A stretch of DNA of 64,000 nucleotides from an uncultured Eubacteriaceae bacterium (GCA_947167715.1 CAMVJD010000008.1:23729-87728), one strand, 5' to 3'; positions 52,158 through 63,912 are shown, counted from the first letter of the stretch. Translations and numbers: made by a program. The notes: generated by a model from the letters alone, not told the origin.

Positions 52158-54344
52158 ATGGAAACCGAAGTTAAAGATTTTAATTCGGTAAAGCGTTATA
52201 TTGTCAAAAAGGACAATACACTTGAATTATACGATAACGAGAAAATAATCGCGGCTATCACAAAATCTGCAAGCCGCGTTATGTATACTTTTACACAGGA
52301 CGAATATAAGCAGGTCTGTACATGGGTCGAAAGCCGCATCGTTAACGAGGGGCTTGAACAAATACCTATCCAGACCATGCATAATTTGGTAGAGAGCGCG
52401 CTGGAGGCTATTGAGCCGCGTGTTGCAAAAAGCTATAAGGACTACCGCAATTACAAAAAGGACTTTGTTCACATGCTTGATGATGTTTATCAAAAGGCAC
52501 AGTCCGTTATGTATATCGGCGATAAGGAAAATTCCAACACGGATTCGGCACTTGTTGCCACCAAGCGAAGCCTTATCTACAATCACTTGAATAAAGAGCT
52601 TTATCAGAAGTTCTTTCTTACCACAAACGAAAAGCAGGCCTGCAAGGACGGATATATCTATATCCACGATATGTCGGCAAGGCGCGATACAATGAACTGC
52701 TGTCTTTTTGATATGGGCAATGTATTAAAGGGCGGCTTTGAAATGGGCAACCTTTGGTATAACGAGCCAAAGACACTTGCTGTTGCCTTTGATGTTATAG
52801 GCGATGTTGTTTTATCCACGGCAAGCCAGCAGTACGGCGGCTTTACCGTGCCCGAGATAGACAAGATACTTGAACCTTATGCGGAGAAATCCTATAAAAA
52901 ATACTGTGATGAGCTTCGCAGCTATATGGAATTTGCAAAAAACGGCGAGCCCCTTACCGAGGCTGACGAAAAATATATATCGGACAACGCTAAAAAGCGT
53001 GTTAAGCGTGATTTTGAACAGGGCTTCCAGGGTCTTGAATACAAGCTTAACTCCGTTGGCTCGTCACGCGGCGATTATCCGTTTATAACAATAACTCTCG
53101 GCCTTGCACAGGGCGAATTCGGTAAAATGGCATCTATTACCGCGCTTGAGGTACACCGCGGCGGACAGGGCAAAAAGGATAATAAAAAGCCCGTTCTTTT
53201 CCCGAAGATAGTATTTTTATACGATGAGAACCTCCACGGTGAGGGCAAGCCGCTTTATGATGTTTTTGAGGCGGGTGTGGAATGCTCCGCACACACTATG
53301 TACCCCGACTGGTTAAGCCTTACGGGCGACAGCTATGTTGCCGAGGCATACAAAAAATACGGCGTTGTTATCAGCCCAATGGGCTGCCGTGCTTTCCTTT
53401 CGCTTTGGTTTGAACGCGGCGGCATGGAGCCTGCCGACGAAAACGACAAGGCAATAACGGTAGGCCGCTTTAATATGGGCGCTATAAGCCTGCATCTGCC
53501 TATGATACTTGCAAAGGCGCGCTCGGAAAGCAAGGATTTTTACGAGGTGCTTGACTATTATCTTGAAATGATAAGGGGTCTGCACAAGAGAACTATTGAA
53601 TACCTTGGCGAGATGAAGGCCAGCACCAACCCCATGGCATACTGCGAGGGCGGCTTCTACGGCGGACATTTAAAGCCAAATGACAAGATAAAGCCTTTGC
53701 TTAAGTCAGCTACAATAAGCTTTGGCATTACTGCGCTTAACGAGCTTCAGGAGCTTTACAACCACAAGAGCCTTGTTGAGGACGGTCAATTTGCCATTGA
53801 GGTAATGGAATATATCAACAACAAGGTAAATCAGTATAAAAAAGAGGATGGCATTTTATATGCGCTTTACGGCACCCCCGCAGAGAGCCTTTGCGGCTTG
53901 CAGGTAAAGCAGTTCCGCAAGAAATTCGGTATTGTGGAGAATGTTTCGGACAGAGAGTATGTTTCAAACAGCTTCCATTGCCACGTTTGCGAGAAGATAT
54001 CGCCCATACAGAAGCAAAACCTTGAAAAGCGTTTCTGGAATTTAATGAACGGCGGCAAGATACAGTATGTTAAATATCCCATAGACTATAACAAGGGCGC
54101 AGTTGTATCGCTTATACACCGCGCTATGGATATGGGTTTTTACGAGGGCGTGAATTTAAGCCTTTCGTATTGCGACGACTGCGGACATCAGGAGCTTGAA
54201 ATGGATGTTTGCCCAAAGTGCGGCAGCCGCAATCTTACAAAAATAGACCGTATGAACGGCTATTTAAGTTATTCGCGCGTTCATGGCGATACACGCCTTA
54301 ACGATGCAAAAATGGCGGAGATCGCAGATAGGGTGAGTATGTAA
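52158..54344 (+). CDS. nrdD: Anaerobic (class III) ribonucleoside-triphosphate reductase
   Basis: N-terminal ATP-cone, C-terminal CDDCG..CPKCGS zinc site, RMNGYLSYSR glycyl radical region. Confidence 0.97.
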   Translation: METEVKDFNSVKRYIVKKDNTLELYDNEKIIAAITKSASRVMYTFTQDEYKQVCTWVESRIVNEGLEQIPIQTMHNLVESALEAIEPRVAKSYKDYRNYKKDFVHMLDDVYQKAQSVMYIGDKENSNTDSALVATKRSLIYNHLNKELYQKFFLTTNEKQACKDGYIYIHDMSARRDTMNCCLFDMGNVLKGGFEMGNLWYNEPKTLAVAFDVIGDVVLSTASQQYGGFTVPEIDKILEPYAEKSYKKYCDELRSYMEFAKNGEPLTEADEKYISDNAKKRVKRDFEQGFQGLEYKLNSVGSSRGDYPFITITLGLAQGEFGKMASITALEVHRGGQGKKDNKKPVLFPKIVFLYDENLHGEGKPLYDVFEAGVECSAHTMYPDWLSLTGDSYVAEAYKKYGVVISPMGCRAFLSLWFERGGMEPADENDKAITVGRFNMGAISLHLPMILAKARSESKDFYEVLDYYLEMIRGLHKRTIEYLGEMKASTNPMAYCEGGFYGGHLKPNDKIKPLLKSATISFGITALNELQELYNHKSLVEDGQFAIEVMEYINNKVNQYKKEDGILYALYGTPAESLCGLQVKQFRKKFGIVENVSDREYVSNSFHCHVCEKISPIQKQNLEKRFWNLMNGGKIQYVKYPIDYNKGAVVSLIHRAMDMGFYEGVNLSLSYCDDCGHQELEMDVCPKCGSRNLTKIDRMNGYLSYSRVHGDTRLNDAKMAEIADRVSM

Positions 54345-54347
54345 ATT

Positions 54348-54842
54348 ATGAATTATCATAATATAACACATGACGATATGTTAAACGGTGACGGCCTGCG
54401 CACGGTTTTGTGGGTGAGCGGCTGTAACCATCAATGTGAGGATTGCCAAAATCCTATAACCTGGGATGTAAACGGCGGTATCTCCTTTGATGCCGCCGCC
54501 GAAGAAGAGCTGTTTAAAAGCCTTGCAAAGGATTATATTTCCGGTGTTACCTTTTCGGGCGGTGATCCGCTTCACCCGCAAAACAGGGACGAGGTAGCAA
54601 GGCTTGCAAAAAAATTTAAAGATATGTTTCCCGATAAAACGGCGTGGCTTTATACGGGCTACCTTTGGGACGATATAAAGGACCTTGAAGCGGTGAAATA
54701 TCTTGATGTTTTGGTGGACGGTCCTTATATGAAGGATTTGCGCGATCCGCAGCTTCATTGGAAGGGCTCATCCAATCAAAGAGTGATAGACGTTCAGCCC
54801 TCGCTTAAAAATAATACTATAGTTTTACACAAGGATAATTAA
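54348..54842 (+). CDS. nrdG: Anaerobic ribonucleotide reductase activating protein
   Basis: LRTVLWVSGCNHQCEDCQNPITW radical SAM cluster motif. Confidence 0.95.
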   Translation: MNYHNITHDDMLNGDGLRTVLWVSGCNHQCEDCQNPITWDVNGGISFDAAAEEELFKSLAKDYISGVTFSGGDPLHPQNRDEVARLAKKFKDMFPDKTAWLYTGYLWDDIKDLEAVKYLDVLVDGPYMKDLRDPQLHWKGSSNQRVIDVQPSLKNNTIVLHKDN

Positions 54843-54843
54843 A

Positions 54844-55362
54844 ATGCAGGACAACAAAATTTATTTTGCAAAGGTCAGACCGAATGCAAAAATACCTACA
54901 AGGGAAGTGTGGAATGCAGGTGTTGACATATATCCCTGCTTTGACGAGGAGCATATGATAATACCGCCGCACAGCACGGTGCTGGTGCCTACGGGCATTG
55001 CGAGCGCTATTCCCGAGGATTTTTACATACAGATATATGAAAGAGGTTCAAGCGGCAGCAAGGGCATTAAATATAGTGCGGGCGTGATAGATTCAAGCTA
55101 TCGCGGAGAGTGGTTCTTGGCCACTACCAATACAAACGACAAGCCCGTATTGATAACCAAGCTTGACCTTGAAAGTGTTGATATGTCTATCAAGGAGTTG
55201 ATAGAAAAAGCCTATATCGTTTACCCCTACGATAAGGCACTTTTCCAGGGCGTTGTGCATAGTGTGCATAACGAGCTGGAGCGTGAAGAGATATCCCATG
55301 ATGCCTTGCTTGCAATACCGTCACATCGTGGTGCAGGCAAACTCGGCAGCAGCGGGAAATAA
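54844..55362 (+). CDS. dUTPase-like protein
   Basis: WNAGVDIYP, YERGSSGSKGI, AGVIDSSYRGEW, RGAGKLGSSGK map to dUTPase motifs I, II, III and V. Confidence 0.82.
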   Translation: MQDNKIYFAKVRPNAKIPTREVWNAGVDIYPCFDEEHMIIPPHSTVLVPTGIASAIPEDFYIQIYERGSSGSKGIKYSAGVIDSSYRGEWFLATTNTNDKPVLITKLDLESVDMSIKELIEKAYIVYPYDKALFQGVVHSVHNELEREEISHDALLAIPSHRGAGKLGSSGK

Positions 55363-55426
55363 AATTGCTTTTCATTTTACTCCTTTTGTGCCGCCCGAAA
55401 TGGGCGGCTTTTTTTGAGGTGATACA

Positions 55427-56023
55427 ATGTCTTTACTGAAAAAAGAAATTATAAAAAAGCTTGATGAATATATAAAAATAAACTACATACCCGAACTGCG
55501 ATTTGAGTGTTGTGTGCCCGAACCGGAAGTGGTTGAAGATCTCTGCGATGAGAAGTGTGAAGAGCTTTATGAAAAAAAGCCCAAACGCAACGGTATGTTT
55601 GCCAAGCTTTGCGCCCCGATGGAGGCTTCGGCGAAAATGTCCGCAGATTCAAGCCCGCGCAAGCTTGACGATGTTTTGGACGAAATAGGTATGACCTTTT
55701 CACAAAGCCTTTTCAAGCACATAGAAAATAAGGGGCTGACTAATGCCGAGGTCTATAAAAAAGCGGGCATAGACAGAAAGCTGTTTTCAAAAATTCAGTG
55801 CAATCCCGATTACAAGCCAAATAAAAAAACGGCAATTGCCTTGGCGCTTGCGCTGGAGCTAAATAAGGACGAAACAAAGGACCTTATTGCAAGGGCGGGC
55901 TATGCCTTTTCGCCAAGCAGCGTTTCCGACATTATAATACAGTTTTTTATAGAAAACGGCATATATGATATTTATGCTGTAAACGAGGCACTTTATGAGC
56001 ATAACGAGCCTGTTTTGATATAA
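55427..56023 (+). CDS. HTH-containing hypothetical protein
   Basis: HIENKGLTNAEVYKKAGIDRKLFSKIQCNPDYKPNKKTAIALALALELNKDETKDLIARAGYAFSPSS resembles an XRE-type fold. Confidence 0.72.
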   Translation: MSLLKKEIIKKLDEYIKINYIPELRFECCVPEPEVVEDLCDEKCEELYEKKPKRNGMFAKLCAPMEASAKMSADSSPRKLDDVLDEIGMTFSQSLFKHIENKGLTNAEVYKKAGIDRKLFSKIQCNPDYKPNKKTAIALALALELNKDETKDLIARAGYAFSPSSVSDIIIQFFIENGIYDIYAVNEALYEHNEPVLI

Positions 56024-56122
56024 AAAAAAGTCGCTTGAAAAGCGACCATTAAGTTAAGTCTTTTTTGTATAATTAACTTACAAAATAAAACACAGGGGTT
56101 TTTAAGAAAGGAGTTAATTATT

Positions 56123-56779
56123 ATGAAAAAGACAGAACTTAACATTACCGAGGTCATCTTTATACTGGACAGAAGCGGCTCGATGGGCGGGCTTGAAAGC
56201 GATACCATAGGCGGATACAATTCAATGCTTGAAAAGCAGAAAAATACCGACGGCGAAATAAGAGTAACTACCGTACTTTTTGACGATAAGGTCGAAAAGC
56301 TTTATGACAATGTACCCTTGAATGAGGTAAAGCCCATGACCGATAAGGAATACTATGTAAGGGGCTGCACGGCGTTGCTGGACGCTGTCGGTTCAACTGT
56401 GGAGAGTGTTGGCAAGCGTCACAAAAAAGGCGAAAGACCCGATAAAACGCTTTTTGTTATAACTACCGACGGGCTTGAAAATGCAAGCTGCGAGTACAGC
56501 TATGACAAGGTCAAAAAACTGATCGAAAAAAAGAAGGAAAAGCATAACTGGGAATTCCTCTTCCTCGGTGCCAATATTGATGCGGCGGCAGAGGCGGGCA
56601 GGCTTGGAATATCGGCAGAAAAGGCAGTTAAGTTTAAATGCGATAAAAAAGGCACAAAGCTTAATTACGATGTCCTTGCGGATGTAGTCGGAAGATTTGC
56701 GGCGGCTAAATGCAGCTGCATCGAGGATGATTGGAAACAGGAAATAGAGGAATACTCCCTGCAGCAAGATAAAAATTAA
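56123..56779 (+). CDS. von Willebrand factor type A domain protein
   Basis: EVIFILDRSGSMGGLESDTIGGYNSML (MIDAS DxSxS). Confidence 0.9.
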   Translation: MKKTELNITEVIFILDRSGSMGGLESDTIGGYNSMLEKQKNTDGEIRVTTVLFDDKVEKLYDNVPLNEVKPMTDKEYYVRGCTALLDAVGSTVESVGKRHKKGERPDKTLFVITTDGLENASCEYSYDKVKKLIEKKKEKHNWEFLFLGANIDAAAEAGRLGISAEKAVKFKCDKKGTKLNYDVLADVVGRFAAAKCSCIEDDWKQEIEEYSLQQDKN

Positions 56780-56881
56780 CAATAAAACCGTAAATGCGGA
56801 AAATATAATATTTTTTAAGTTGAAAATATCACTCCTATATGTTATAATAGGTATATATAACGGAAAAAGGGAGTTGATATA

Positions 56882-59368
56882 TTGCTGGAAATGATAATTA
56901 AAATGTCGCTTGTGACGTCGTTATACGTTGTTATTACCGCAGCGCTTTGGCTGTGGGTACACGGCAAGATGATAAGGATGACAAACGGCAAAAGAATACT
57001 TATTGGTGTGTTATACGGTATATGCGCCATACTTTCAACGCATTTTGGCGTTGTATACGAAACCATGACGCTTAATGTGCGTGATATCGCGCCGCTTGCT
57101 GCGGGCATGTTTTTTGACCCCGCAGCAGGCATAATTGCGGGCCTTATCGGCGGCATAGAGCGCTTTATAGTAGGAGAATATTTCGGTATCGGACAATATA
57201 CAAGGGTAGCGTGCAGCGTGTCCACCTGTCTTGCGGGCTTTTTGGCCGCAGCGATGAACAGGGTGATATTCAAGGGTAAAAAGCCCACGCCGTTTTATGC
57301 CTTTTTTATGGGCGCGGTAATGGAAGTTTTCCATATGTATGTGGTGTTCATAACTCACCGCAACGATATGAATATGGCGTTTTATGTTGTCGATGTCTGC
57401 GCAAAGCCTATGATAATCTTTACGGGCATAGGTCTTGCGGCCTCGTCTGTTGTGCTGTACTTGCTTTCGGGCAGGCTTCGGCGTCTGCCAAAGCGTCCGC
57501 ATGACGAGGATGTGCCCATAAGTGTTAAATTTCAGGTATGGCTTTTTATCTGCACAATGATAATGCTTATGTTTACATTTACATTTTCATATTCTATGCA
57601 GACAAAAACAAATATGCAAAACACCAATCATATCATGACCATAAACAGCGAGGACGCAAAAACCGCCTATTCGCTTTTGTCGGACGATTACAAATCCCTG
57701 CAGGAGCTTATTAAGGAGCAGACTCTTGTTATGGCGCACGCCGTTGCAAGCGCGGTGGATTATTTCGGCGGCATACACAATATGCCCGTTGAGGGTCTTG
57801 AAAGTATGTGCAGGACCTACGATTTTTACGAGATAAACCTTATCGAGAAAAACGGCAATATAATCAGCTCGTCAAACCCGCTTAATGTAAATTTTGATAT
57901 GTATTCCACCGACCAGTCAAGGCCGTTTATGGATATAACAGATAAAAATATCGGCGAGTTTGTTCAGGATTACAGGCCTATCGGCCGCGACAGTAAGGTC
58001 TCGCTTATGTATGCGGGCGTAAAATGCGTGGACGGCATAGTGCAGGTGGCACTTGACGACAAGCAGATAGAAAAATACGGCAGCACCGACGAATATGAAG
58101 CTATGTTCGGCGACAGACACGTCGGTGAAAACGGCGCTATCTATATTTATGATGATAACTCCGCCGACAAGGTCATACTTTTGGGCGAGCAAAAGGGCAA
58201 AACACTTTCGCAGATAGGCGTAAACTATTTATCAAAACAGGGTACGCCCGAAGTATATTATTTTGAAGCCGATGTGCTTGGCATAAGCTCCTACTGCCGC
58301 TGTGAAAATTATGCCGACGGCTTTGGCGTGCTTGCAACCATGCCCATTACGGAGGTCTACCGCAGCAGAGATATGGCGGCCTACGAAACGGCCTTTGCCG
58401 ATATACTTTTGTTTACGCTTATATTCCTGCTTATTTACATACTTGTGCAAAAAATTATAGTTGATAATCTTAACAGGATAAATACCTCCCTTGGCAAGAT
58501 AACAAAGGGTAATTTGGACGAGATAGTGAATGTGCGTGCATCAAGCGAGTTCGCATCGCTGTCCGAGGATATCAATTTAACGGTGCAGGCACTTAAAGGA
58601 TATATTGAACAGGCGGAAAAACGTATTGAAGAGGAGCTTGAATTTGCCCGTGAGATACAGTTCTCCGCCCTGCCGCAGAATTTTGATTTTCCGCGCAAAG
58701 AATTTCAGCTTTATGCATCTATGGACCCCGCAAAGGAGGTCGGCGGAGATTTCTACGACTTTTTCTTTGTTGACAAAAACAAGATAGCCCTTGTTATTGC
58801 GGATGTTTCAGGAAAGGGCATCCCTGCCGCACTGTTTATGATGCGAAGCAAAACCGCAATAAAAAGCCTTGCAGAGTCGGGAAGCAGCCCGGGCAAGATA
58901 TTTGAAAAGGCAAATAATGCCCTTTGCGAGGGCAATGATGCGGATATGTTTGTAACCGCCTGGATAGGTATAGTTGACCTTGAAACCGGCAAGGTACAAT
59001 GCGCAAATGCGGGACACGAGTACCCTGCAATAAAACGAGCCGACGGACAATGGGAGCTTATACATGATAAGCACGGTCTTGCGCTTGCGGCAATGGAAGA
59101 TATGCCGTTTAAGGAATATGAATTGCAGTTAAACCCCGGGGATAAGCTTTATGTATATACAGACGGTGTACCCGAGGCAATAAACGAGCAGGATGAGCAG
59201 TACGGCACAGACGAGATGCTCAGGAGCCTGAACGCGGCAAATACAAGGACAATGCGTGAGCTTCTGCCGTTTATAAGAAAACGTATATCAAGTTTTGTCG
59301 GAAACGCAGACCAATTTGACGATATAACTATGCTCGGCTTTGAATTTAAACAATTTATGGAAAAATAG
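56882..59368 (+). CDS. LytS-like 5TM sensor / HAMP / SpoIIE (PP2C-type) serine phosphatase
   Basis: N-terminal 5TM region; HAMP near residues 530-580; EEELEFAREIQFSALPQ and YASMDPAKEVGGDFYDFFFVDKNKIALVIADVSGKGIPAALFM; TTG start 56882 or ATG 56891. Confidence 0.9.
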   Translation: MLEMIIKMSLVTSLYVVITAALWLWVHGKMIRMTNGKRILIGVLYGICAILSTHFGVVYETMTLNVRDIAPLAAGMFFDPAAGIIAGLIGGIERFIVGEYFGIGQYTRVACSVSTCLAGFLAAAMNRVIFKGKKPTPFYAFFMGAVMEVFHMYVVFITHRNDMNMAFYVVDVCAKPMIIFTGIGLAASSVVLYLLSGRLRRLPKRPHDEDVPISVKFQVWLFICTMIMLMFTFTFSYSMQTKTNMQNTNHIMTINSEDAKTAYSLLSDDYKSLQELIKEQTLVMAHAVASAVDYFGGIHNMPVEGLESMCRTYDFYEINLIEKNGNIISSSNPLNVNFDMYSTDQSRPFMDITDKNIGEFVQDYRPIGRDSKVSLMYAGVKCVDGIVQVALDDKQIEKYGSTDEYEAMFGDRHVGENGAIYIYDDNSADKVILLGEQKGKTLSQIGVNYLSKQGTPEVYYFEADVLGISSYCRCENYADGFGVLATMPITEVYRSRDMAAYETAFADILLFTLIFLLIYILVQKIIVDNLNRINTSLGKITKGNLDEIVNVRASSEFASLSEDINLTVQALKGYIEQAEKRIEEELEFAREIQFSALPQNFDFPRKEFQLYASMDPAKEVGGDFYDFFFVDKNKIALVIADVSGKGIPAALFMMRSKTAIKSLAESGSSPGKIFEKANNALCEGNDADMFVTAWIGIVDLETGKVQCANAGHEYPAIKRADGQWELIHDKHGLALAAMEDMPFKEYELQLNPGDKLYVYTDGVPEAINEQDEQYGTDEMLRSLNAANTRTMRELLPFIRKRISSFVGNADQFDDITMLGFEFKQFMEK

Positions 59369-59379
59369 GGAGGCATATC

Positions 59380-59781
59380 ATGTATGAACTTACGGTAGAT
59401 GCAAAATCGGAAAATCTTGAAAAAATCAATGATTTTATTGCAGACATCCTTATGGGCTGCCCGATGAAGCTGCTGATGCAGATCGACCTTGTGGTAGAAG
59501 AGGTGTTTGTTAATATTGCAAGCTATGCTTATAAGGATAAGATCGGCAAGGTAACGATAAAATGCGAGCTTAACAAAGAAACGGGGCTTCTTATGATCGT
59601 TTTTGAGGATGAAGGCATACCGTTCGATCCGCTTAAAAAAGAAGACCCGGATATAACTATAAGTGCCGATGAGCGCGAGATAGGCGGGCTTGGTATTTTC
59701 CTTACCAAAAAACTGATGGATGAAGTAAACTATCAAAACAAAGATAATAAAAACATACTTACGCTTATAAAGAAAATATAA
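59380..59781 (+). CDS. RsbW-like anti-sigma factor / ATP-binding (HATPase_c) protein
   Basis: VVEEVFVNIASYAY (N-box), FEDEGIPFDPL, GGLGIFLTKKLMDEV. Confidence 0.88.
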   Translation: MYELTVDAKSENLEKINDFIADILMGCPMKLLMQIDLVVEEVFVNIASYAYKDKIGKVTIKCELNKETGLLMIVFEDEGIPFDPLKKEDPDITISADEREIGGLGIFLTKKLMDEVNYQNKDNKNILTLIKKI

Positions 59782-59785
59782 AAAT

Positions 59786-60658
59786 TTATAAATGCATAAG
59801 TTTTAAACTGTTTTTCAGCGCGGCTTCGGCTGCGCTTTTTTTGTCAAGCCCGGTTATCGAGCAAAAATTTTCAAGCGCTGTATGCATAGTAAGGCAGCTT
59901 CCGGCAAGTATGCCGTCGGCATAAACGGTTTGCCCGTCAAAATAAACTTTTTTATTGCAAAAATCATATTCTCCTATGCTGCTTTGCATGGCACTCATGG
60001 CATCGGTCACCAAAACAATATTTTCAAGACCGACGGTTTTGTATATCATATTTACAGTATCCGGGCTTAAATGGTGCTTATCGACAATTATTTCGCATGG
60101 CAGGCCGGACAAAAGCGCAGTTTGGGCAATAGAGCCGTTTCGGTGATGGATACCGCGCATTGCATTAAAAAGGTGTGTAAAACCGGAGGCACCGGCTTCT
60201 ATCGCCTTTTTGGTCATTGTACCGTCATCGTTGCTGTGACCGAGAGTGATAATACCGCCGTTTTTTACAACGTATTTTATAAAGCTTAAAGCATTTTTAC
60301 TTTCGGGGGCTACGGTAAAACGCAAAGGCAGACCATAGGCCGAAAGAACATCAAAATAATTTTCGTCGCAGGGGATCGTATTGTCTTTGGGCAATACACC
60401 GCATTTTTCGGTGCTTATAAAAGGCCCTTCAATATGTATGCCGATTATTTCGCGGCAAACCGCCGCCGCTTTTGATATTTCCGCCGCACAGCGCTCAAGC
60501 CTTGGCAGGGTATCGCCGACAAGTGTGGGCGTCCACATGTTTACGCCGTCGGCTTTTAATTTATTTGACAGTTTTATAATATCCTCGGCATCGGCCTTCA
60601 TAAGATCTATTCCGTATCCGCCGTGGATATGCAGATCGATATATTTATAGCTTTCCAT
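59786..60658 (-). CDS. nagA: N-acetylglucosamine-6-phosphate deacetylase
   Basis: YIDLHIHGGYGIDLM, GIHIEGPFIS, TLGHSND, THLFNAM, LVTDAM; start at 60658. Confidence 0.92.
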   Translation of the reverse strand: MESYKYIDLHIHGGYGIDLMKADAEDIIKLSNKLKADGVNMWTPTLVGDTLPRLERCAAEISKAAAVCREIIGIHIEGPFISTEKCGVLPKDNTIPCDENYFDVLSAYGLPLRFTVAPESKNALSFIKYVVKNGGIITLGHSNDDGTMTKKAIEAGASGFTHLFNAMRGIHHRNGSIAQTALLSGLPCEIIVDKHHLSPDTVNMIYKTVGLENIVLVTDAMSAMQSSIGEYDFCNKKVYFDGQTVYADGILAGSCLTMHTALENFCSITGLDKKSAAEAALKNSLKLMHL

Positions 60659-60811
60659 ATTATTATCTCCGGGTAAAAACAATTTAAAAAACCATAATAA
60701 TTATAAATTATTGATCCTATCATGTCAATTGACTTTTTTGTTAATTATTTGTTTGTTTACAATAATTATACAAAAAATACAAAAAACAGAGAAACTTAAA
60801 GCCCTCGTATA

Positions 60812-60840
60812 TTGACAATTTGTATATAAAGGTGTATACT
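60812..60840 (+). promoter_or_regulatory. Strong sigma-A promoter
   Basis: TTGACA-N17-TATACT. Confidence 0.75.
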
Positions 60841-60882
60841 TGATATGTAAACAAAACAATATTTCAAAAAAGGGGAATACTT

Positions 60883-61734
60883 ATGAAATTAAGAAAATTA
60901 CTTTTAACAGCTGTAGCTGCAGCAGCTATGTGCAGCGCAGTTTACGCACAGGACATTAATGTAAGCCTTAACGGCAATATTGTTTCTTTTCCTAATCAGA
61001 AGCCTGTTGTAGTAGAGGGCAGAACTCTTATTCCTTTAAGAGGCGTATTTGACAATATGGGCTATTCTATTGACTGGGACGGCGAGACAAAGACAGTTAC
61101 GCTTGCAAAGGGCAGCGATACTATCACAATTTCTATCGGTCAGGCAAGCTATACCCTTAACGGTACTTCTCATGCTATCGATGTACCCGCACAGATAATC
61201 AACGGCAGCACAATGCTTCCTTTAAGAGCTATTGCCGATGCTACCGGTGCAGATGTACTTTGGGACGGCGAAACAAAGATCGCTACTATCCTTGACAAGA
61301 GCTCATCATCCGCAGAGCCTATAAGCGGTGTTGTTACGACAAACAGTGAGTCAGAGGCTGCTTTTATTAACGGTTTCTCTTCAATAAACGAAACTTTTAA
61401 TACCACAGCTGCTGAATTCCTTGCTTTTGCCGGCAATCCCGACAGCTTTAAGGACCTTAAGAATGTTGCATCACAGTCACAGAAAATGTATGATGCTGCA
61501 AATACGGCAAAGGATGCGCTTAATGCACTTCCCGCACCAGACAAGTATGCAGACCTTAAGGCAAAGAGCGTTGATTATATGCAGGGCGTTGCAGATCTTG
61601 CAAAAATAATGGCTGATGTAGCTAACGGCAATATGTCACTTGAAGAATTTGGCACAAAGCTTAATGCCATCGGTACAGATGTTGCACTTAAGGAAGCTGC
61701 ATATCAGGCAGCTGTTAAAGCAGTTCTCAACTGA
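60883..61734 (+). CDS. Secreted copper amine oxidase N-terminal domain protein
   Basis: Signal peptide; VSLNGNIVSFPNQKPVVVEGRTLIPLRGVFDNMGYSIDWDGETKTV and MLPLRAIADATGADVLWDGETKIATI. Confidence 0.87.
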   Translation: MKLRKLLLTAVAAAAMCSAVYAQDINVSLNGNIVSFPNQKPVVVEGRTLIPLRGVFDNMGYSIDWDGETKTVTLAKGSDTITISIGQASYTLNGTSHAIDVPAQIINGSTMLPLRAIADATGADVLWDGETKIATILDKSSSSAEPISGVVTTNSESEAAFINGFSSINETFNTTAAEFLAFAGNPDSFKDLKNVASQSQKMYDAANTAKDALNALPAPDKYADLKAKSVDYMQGVADLAKIMADVANGNMSLEEFGTKLNAIGTDVALKEAAYQAAVKAVLN

Positions 61735-61758
61735 TATAATATAAATTGATCACTTTTG

Positions 61759-61785
61759 GGGAACGGAAAAACCGTTCCCTTTTTT
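61759..61785 (+). terminator. Intrinsic terminator
   Basis: GGGAACGG-AAAAA-CCGTTCCC-TTTTTT. Confidence 0.85.
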
Positions 61786-61928
61786 ATATAATTTTTTTTA
61801 CAAAAAATAAAAACTAAAGAAAATAGAAGAAAATCAAAGAAAATGAAAGATAATTACAGCAAAACAAATAATAAATGTCTGTAAATAGCATTGCAAAATA
61901 ATGGATATTAGGGTAATATTACAATAAA

Positions 61929-61955
61929 TTAGCACTCAACTTAAATGAGTGCTAA
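61929..61955 (+). promoter_or_regulatory. CIRCE element (HrcA operator)
   Basis: Perfect TTAGCACTC-N9-GAGTGCTAA upstream of groES. Confidence 0.97.
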
Positions 61956-61992
61956 CAAGAAAGTATACAAATTTACAGGAGGCGCTTATAAA

Positions 61993-62277
61993 ATGAGTTT
62001 AAAACCATTAAACGACAGAGTTATTTTAAAACAGCTTGAAGCCGAGGAGACCACTAAAGGCGGTATTATCCTTACAACACAGTCAAAGGAAAAGCCGCAG
62101 GAGGCAGAGGTCATCGCAGTAGGCCCCGGCGCCGTAGTTGACGGCAAGGTCGTGCCTATGACTGTTAAAGTTGGCGAAAAGGTTGTTTACAGCAAGTACG
62201 CAGGTACAGAGGTCAAGTATAACGGCGAAGAATACATTGTAGTCAAGGAAAGCGATATCCTTGCAATAGTAGAATAA
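61993..62277 (+). CDS. groES: Co-chaperonin GroES
   Basis: MSLKPLNDRVILKQLEAEETTKGGIIL; ATG 61993 (the ORF-track start lies in CIRCE). Confidence 0.97.
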   Translation: MSLKPLNDRVILKQLEAEETTKGGIILTTQSKEKPQEAEVIAVGPGAVVDGKVVPMTVKVGEKVVYSKYAGTEVKYNGEEYIVVKESDILAIVE

Positions 62278-62289
62278 TAGGAGGCATAA

Positions 62290-63912
<1,623 letters not shown>

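Noticed and set aside
61790-61900. A-rich tract with AAGAAAAT-like repeats before CIRCE
   Set aside because: Simple AT-rich intergenic sequence; repeats too short and degenerate to support a function
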